Notes under the pieces: model-generated
Told to the model about the DNA's origin: nothing
The model's database searches: none
The model's input: only the letters and a program-made list of their open reading frames with translations
Position numbers and translations under genes: made by a program
Assembly (NCBI GenBank): GCA_030672545.1
Contig: DAOVGF010000071.1
Span: 1 to 43,390 of the forward strand
Length of the DNA: 43,390 nt
From: Candidatus Aerophobota bacterium
Lineage (GTDB): Bacteria; Aerophobota; Aerophobia; Aerophobales; Aerophobaceae
Direction of reading: 5' to 3'
In this document: positions 39,674-43,390 of the stretch, in pieces
Position numbering within the stretch: position 1 is the first letter of the stretch
Layout: each line of letters starts with the position of its first letter

Positions 39674-40694
39674 CTTTTACCCCTCTTTGGCTCATCTTTT
39701 CCAGTTTCTCAATTCTTTGCAGAATATGGGGGAGACGATTTATAATGGCTTTTATTTTTTTCTGTTTTGCATGAGGACGAGCCGGAAACCCGGAAACAAA
39801 CTGATTTGCCGCAATATTCTTGGTCACCCCGGATTTGGCTGCTACCACCACATTCTCCTCTACCCTAACATGGTCAGTAACTCCGGCCTGACCCGCCAGT
39901 ATAACACCTTTACCGATAGTCGAACTACCTGAGATACCTACCAAGGCTACTATGGCAACATTTTCCCCCACCGTAACGTTATGAGCCACGTGAACCAGAT
40001 TATCAATTTTTGAGCCCCGTCCTATGCGAGTTTCACCCAGAGTGGCTCGATCAATAGCAACATTAGCCCCAATTTCCACATCATCTTCAATAACCACTCG
40101 GCCGAGCTGAGGTATCTTGTAATACGAGCCATCTTTCTGGCGAGCGAAACCAAAGCCATCCGAGCCAATAACCGTCCCCGGATGAATAATTACTCTCCGG
40201 CCAATGATGGTATTGTCCATAATAGTGACCCGGGAAGAAACCCGGGTATCTTTACCGACCTCAACTTTTCTTCCCAGATAAACAAAAGCTGACAGACAAA
40301 TATTATCATCCAACTTGACATCATCCTCGACAACTACGTAGGGCCCGATACTTATATTTTTGCCAATTTTTAATCTTTTCCCCAAGACAACTGTAGAATG
40401 GATACCTTTGAAATACTCTCCTTGAGGAGCAAAAAGTTCCAGAATCTGAGCAAAAGCCAGACGAGGATCTCCTACCCGAATAATGGGCTTGGGGAAATCT
40501 TTTACCTCCAGAGAAACAATAACTGCGGAAGCCTGAGACTGCTGAGCCTGACGAAGAAACTTCTCTGAGGTAGCCAGAGCAATCTCTCCTTCCCTGGCCT
40601 CCTCAGGCTTGGCTACCCCCTGAATCAGTAACTGTTTATCTCCCACTACCTCTCCTTCCACCAGTTGAGCTAATTCTAACAAGGTTTTCCTCAT
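39651..40694 (-). CDS. lpxD: UDP-3-O-(3-hydroxyacyl)glucosamine N-acyltransferase
   Basis: LpxD adds the second acyl chain to the UDP-glucosamine precursor of lipid A. The 347-residue protein has the N-terminal uridine-binding domain (1-100), a left-handed hexapeptide helix (about 105-300, with VIGSDGFGFARQKDGSYYKIPQ as the family signature around IGSDGFGFA) and a C-terminal helix. The catalytic His is in DNLVHVAHNV. Its ATG shares one base with the skp stop (TAATG). Confidence 0.95.
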   Translation of the reverse strand: MRKTLLELAQLVEGEVVGDKQLLIQGVAKPEEAREGEIALATSEKFLRQAQQSQASAVIVSLEVKDFPKPIIRVGDPRLAFAQILELFAPQGEYFKGIHSTVVLGKRLKIGKNISIGPYVVVEDDVKLDDNICLSAFVYLGRKVEVGKDTRVSSRVTIMDNTIIGRRVIIHPGTVIGSDGFGFARQKDGSYYKIPQLGRVVIEDDVEIGANVAIDRATLGETRIGRGSKIDNLVHVAHNVTVGENVAIVALVGISGSSTIGKGVILAGQAGVTDHVRVEENVVVAAKSGVTKNIAANQFVSGFPARPHAKQKKIKAIINRLPHILQRIEKLEKMSQRGVKDGVPKDY

Positions 40695-41254
40695 TACCCC
40701 GCCCTGTTTTGTTGATAAGCCTGATTTAACTCCCTCAGAACAGTATCGGTAAGGTCAAACTCTGCCTCAGGAGTAGCATATAAGAGAGACATACTGTCAA
40801 AAACGAGCCGATAACCATCTCTTTCAGCAATCTCTTTTATTTTACCCATTATGTCAGTCAAGATCATCTGGGAATACTCTTCTTGTTTTTTCCGAAAATC
40901 CTGGCTAATTGGCCCTTTTAGATTGTTCACATAAGCTTCTTTCCGGGAAATCTCGGCCTCTCTTTCTTTCTTAGCTGACTCGGTAAGCAGAAGTTCCTGA
41001 GCTTTCAGTTCCTCCTTCAAGGCCATTAGCTCTTTTCCTAAAGCTTGTAGTTCTCGTTCTCGGGTATCGAATTCAGTTCTTAATTGGGTCTCTAAGTCTG
41101 CTTTTTTCAGATACTCATCAAAAACTTTCTGAACACTTACATACCCGATCTTCACTACCAGTTCTGCCCTAACCGGTAAAGAGCCAACAACCGTAAAGAG
41201 ACCAAGTAATAAGAAAAAACTAACTACCCCGGTGGTCAATCTCCTTAATCTCAT
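40694..41254 (-). CDS. Periplasmic chaperone Skp/OmpH
   Basis: OmpH-family proteins hold unfolded outer-membrane proteins in the periplasm. The 186-residue product has a signal peptide (MRLRRLTTGVVSFFLLLGLF, cleavage near VRA), the opening IGYVSVQKVFDEY, then a long charged coiled coil (about 50-145) rich in Glu, Lys and Leu, and the family end FDSMSLLYATPEAEFDLTDTVL. It lies directly before lpxD, as in many Gram-negatives. Confidence 0.9.
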   Translation of the reverse strand: MRLRRLTTGVVSFFLLLGLFTVVGSLPVRAELVVKIGYVSVQKVFDEYLKKADLETQLRTEFDTRERELQALGKELMALKEELKAQELLLTESAKKEREAEISRKEAYVNNLKGPISQDFRKKQEEYSQMILTDIMGKIKEIAERDGYRLVFDSMSLLYATPEAEFDLTDTVLRELNQAYQQNRAG

Positions 41255-41267
41255 AACTTATTCTCCC

Positions 41268-41702
41268 TTAAATGATTTCTGAAACACCTAATTTATGAAG
41301 AATTTCCTCCTCTTTTCTCTGCATCTGCTTCCTTTTTTCCTTATCATTGTCCCGGTACCCGGCCAGATGCAACAGTCCATGAATGACCAGAAGAGCCAGT
41401 TCCTCATTTAGCTTATGCTCCAGGTCTTCAGCCTGTCTGGCCGCATCTTCTACTGAAATAACTACCTCCCCCACCATATCTTTAGTGGAAATAAACTCTC
41501 CTCCCAGAGGAAAAGCTAAAACATCCGTAGCCCTATCTCTTCCCAGAAACTCCTTATTTAACCGCCTAATTTCCTCAGAATCCACCAGGACTATTCCGGC
41601 TTGTTTTCTGCCCACGAACTCCAATTTTAAAGTAAGAGAGGCCGCTTTTCGCAACAAAGTAAAATCAACCTTCCTTTTTTGTCGATTACTAATGGATAAC
41701 AA
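41268..41702 (-). CDS. ybeY: Endoribonuclease YbeY, variant zinc motif
   Basis: YbeY is a metal-dependent RNase needed for 16S rRNA 3'-end maturation and ribosome quality control. The 144-residue protein keeps LNKEFLGRDRATDVLAFPL and the metal helix HGLLHLAGYRDND. The usual third ligand in HGxLHLxGYDH is His; here position 118 is Asp (codons TAC CGG GAC). His108 and His112 remain. The start is TTG at 41700-41702, overlapping the pgpH end by 14 bases. It precedes skp by 13 bases. Confidence 0.92.
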   Translation of the reverse strand: MLSISNRQKRKVDFTLLRKAASLTLKLEFVGRKQAGIVLVDSEEIRRLNKEFLGRDRATDVLAFPLGGEFISTKDMVGEVVISVEDAARQAEDLEHKLNEELALLVIHGLLHLAGYRDNDKEKRKQMQRKEEEILHKLGVSEII

Positions 41703-43191
41703 CTTTCCGCCTGGCCTTAGTTTTTAATCCAAAAGGTCTTTGTTTGAGCATCCCCTCGGGGTACCGACCCCGACTATGGATAATACCCGTGAGAACCCGA
41801 GTAAAAGCATCTCTTAGCTTATTTAATTCCTTCATGGTTAAATCACACTCATCCAGTTGGCCATCTTTTATCTTATTGTCAATTATTCTCTCCACCTGAT
41901 TAACGGTGGCTTGGTGAGACTTGCTGGGTGAAAAACGAAATCCCGCCTCCACGGAATCAGCCAGCATAACGATAGCTGACTCTTTGCTGGAGGGTTTAGG
42001 CCCGGGGTAACAGAAGCTTTCCTCATTCACCTTTTCCTTCACTCCCCTGGATTGCCACAGAGCCTTACGGTAAAAATAAGCCATCAGTCCCGCTCCGTGG
42101 TGCTGGGCAATGATATCCATCACCGCTTTGGGCAGGCGATAAATCCCGGCCAGTTCCAGACCATCGGCCACATGAGAAATGATTATCCGGGAACTTAGGT
42201 GAGGAGTAACACTCTGGTGGTAGTCACTTCCTCCACTTGGGCTGTTTTCATAAAAAAAATGGGGACGGCTAAGTTTTCCCACATCGTGATAGTAAGCTCC
42301 CACCTGGGTAAGAAGTGAATTTGCCCCAATACTCTCAGCGGCTACCACAGCCAGAGTACTTACGGTAGTGGTGTGATGAAAAGTCCCCGGTGCTTCCAGA
42401 GCCAGCCTTTTAAGAAGAGGATGATTTAGATCGGTAAGCTCTAACAGTCTAATATTGGTAGTAACACCAAAATAGGTCTCCAAATAAGGTAACAATATAG
42501 TAGCCAGAACTCCGGAGAATAGACCCCCAGCCACTCCCCAGAAAACCTCTCTACTTAGTTCCATAAAAGGAGCGCCTTTCCCCAGTTCAACACCCAATAT
42601 GAAAAGACCGCTAAAGAGCCCTACATAAAGTCCGCTCTTAGTTAGATCAGTCCGCTGACAGGTAGAAGGGCCAAAAAAACCACCCACCATGCTGACTAAA
42701 ACTAATACCGGGAGAATCCTCAAATTACCGGAAGCAAAAACAAAAAGAACACTTAAGAGAGTAGCCGAAAAAATGGCCAAAAAAGTACTGAAAAGAAGAG
42801 AGACCAAAATGGCCAAAAAAGCAATAGGAATGAAGTAATTGGAAACAGAATCAAGCAAAATGGTAGTTTTCCCCATAAAAGCAGTGGAGATAAAGATAAT
42901 GAAAAATAGAAAGAGAGATTTATGAGTAAGAAATTGTGAGGAAAAACGACCGAGATAGCTCAGGAGGAGTAAAGTTACCAGACCTATTAAAAAAATCATA
43001 GTCAACTGATTATTTTTTTCTACTGTGGGATAGGGGAGAAAAACAAATATTATCAGGAGGGCTCCCATCAACCCCCCTCCCCAAATCCAGCCAGTCAGGC
43101 TACTTTTAGAAAATAGTCCTTTTAGCCGGAATGAACTCCTTTTCACTCGGCCCTCACCTGCTCTGCTTGCCATAATTAATCTTTCATTCAC
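41689..43191 (-). CDS. Seven-TM HD-domain phosphohydrolase (PgpH/YqfF type, short form)
   Basis: PgpH enzymes break down cyclic di-AMP. The 500-residue protein has about seven spans between residues 35 and 245 and then a cytosolic HD domain with FHHTTTV, AYYHDVGK (His302-Asp303) and AQHHGAG. Bacillus YqfF has about 710 residues because of a large extracellular domain; that domain is missing here, so signal input must differ. The GTG at 43189-43191 overlaps the phoH stop; an ATG at 43173 is the alternative. The phoH-pgpH-ybeY order is widely conserved. Confidence 0.9.
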   Translation of the reverse strand: MNERLIMASRAGEGRVKRSSFRLKGLFSKSSLTGWIWGGGLMGALLIIFVFLPYPTVEKNNQLTMIFLIGLVTLLLLSYLGRFSSQFLTHKSLFLFFIIFISTAFMGKTTILLDSVSNYFIPIAFLAILVSLLFSTFLAIFSATLLSVLFVFASGNLRILPVLVLVSMVGGFFGPSTCQRTDLTKSGLYVGLFSGLFILGVELGKGAPFMELSREVFWGVAGGLFSGVLATILLPYLETYFGVTTNIRLLELTDLNHPLLKRLALEAPGTFHHTTTVSTLAVVAAESIGANSLLTQVGAYYHDVGKLSRPHFFYENSPSGGSDYHQSVTPHLSSRIIISHVADGLELAGIYRLPKAVMDIIAQHHGAGLMAYFYRKALWQSRGVKEKVNEESFCYPGPKPSSKESAIVMLADSVEAGFRFSPSKSHQATVNQVERIIDNKIKDGQLDECDLTMKELNKLRDAFTRVLTGIIHSRGRYPEGMLKQRPFGLKTKARRKVVIH

Positions 43192-43390
43192 GACTTTCGT
43201 AAGCCTCCACCATCTCCTGGACCAACCGGTGCCGCACTACATCTCTGCGTGTAAGGTAAATAGTCTGAATTCCTTTTATTTCAGTAAAAAGGGACTGAAC
43301 TTGTACCAGGCCCGAAGACTTAGGTGGAGAAAGATCAATTTGAGTAATATCCCCGGCGATCACCACTTTGGAACCAAATCCCAGCCTAGT
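43184..43390 (-). CDS. phoH: PhoH-like ATPase, C-terminal part (cut by window end)
   Basis: The frame is open to the window edge and encodes the last 68 residues of a PhoH/YbeZ protein: TRLGFGSKVVIAGDITQIDL, then SSGLVQVQSLFTEIKGIQTIYL and the end VRHRLVQEMVEAYESRE. The GDITQIDL stretch is the family Walker B-following motif. PhoH works with YbeY in RNA metabolism and usually precedes pgpH and ybeY, as here. The N-terminal part lies beyond 43390. Confidence 0.93.
   Translation of the reverse strand, partial: TRLGFGSKVVIAGDITQIDLSPPKSSGLVQVQSLFTEIKGIQTIYLTRRDVVRHRLVQEMVEAYESRE

Overview
The window looks like a chromosomal segment of an uncultured, anaerobic, diderm (Gram-negative-type) bacterium from a deep candidate lineage. 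The evidence is: (i) an outer-membrane and lipid A gene set (BamA, Skp/OmpH, LpxD, an LpxC-FabZ fusion, RseP, CdsA, UppS); (ii) a secreted C1 protease with a type-IX-like C-terminal sorting domain beside a PorV/PorQ-like protein; (iii) a ferredoxin-type 2-oxoacid oxidoreductase subunit; (iv) an archease-RtcB pair; and (v) many palindromic intergenic repeats of a kind common in candidate-phylum genomes. I would guess something in the range of Aerophobota, Omnitrophota or WOR-3, but no single marker fixes this. Apart from the MFS gene, one unknown ORF and archease-rtcB, every gene is on the minus strand.

Layout. 1-3850: repeat debris, a flavodoxin-like protein, a LOG-family protein coupled to a tiny membrane ORF, a helical unknown protein with a broken or frameshifted upstream ORF, an MFS transporter and an unknown basic protein. 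3865-8110: secA-ilvB, read from a clear sigma70-type promoter. 8250-12455: C1 protease, PorV-like protein, ABC ATPase and ABC permease. 12480-15420: repeat clusters around ogt and uvrC. 15421-18723: bamA, rsmD and a TudS-related gene. 18808-21264: clpC with its own promoter. 21391-26828: serine aminotransferase, serA, dnaB, purA. 26903-29121: rpmA, a 57-residue membrane protein, RNase P RNA, RNase HI, a coiled-coil protein, a probable terminator and two tRNAs (Arg-TCG, Gly-CCC). 29234-32137: argB, divergent from archease-rtcB. 32190-35364: an orphan vorB, leuD and cimA (branched-chain precursor synthesis). 35605-43390: a tightly packed operon phoH-pgpH-ybeY-skp-lpxD-lpxC/fabZ-uppS-cdsA, then repeats, then rseP.

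How it fits together. Envelope building dominates: SecA exports, BamA inserts and Skp chaperones outer-membrane proteins, LpxC and LpxD start lipid A, FabZ feeds acyl chains, UppS and CdsA supply lipid carriers and CDP-lipid, and RseP supplies intramembrane proteolysis. CimA, LeuD and IlvB belong to isoleucine/leucine synthesis by the citramalate route, and SerA plus the class V aminotransferase to serine synthesis. RNase P RNA, RNase HI, YbeY and RtcB-archease form a scattered RNA-processing set.

The most unusual signals are not genes. They are (a) intergenic palindromes whose two arms change together, (b) a 56-base clover-like element with outer inverted arms, including a copy whose interior is missing, (c) a 9-base minisatellite placed in opposite orientations just after two stop codons, and (d) two plus-strand promoters whose -10 boxes lie exactly 8 bases before an ATG that has no ribosome binding site, suggesting leaderless mRNAs. 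I found no CRISPR array, prophage, insertion sequence with a transposase, or riboswitch.
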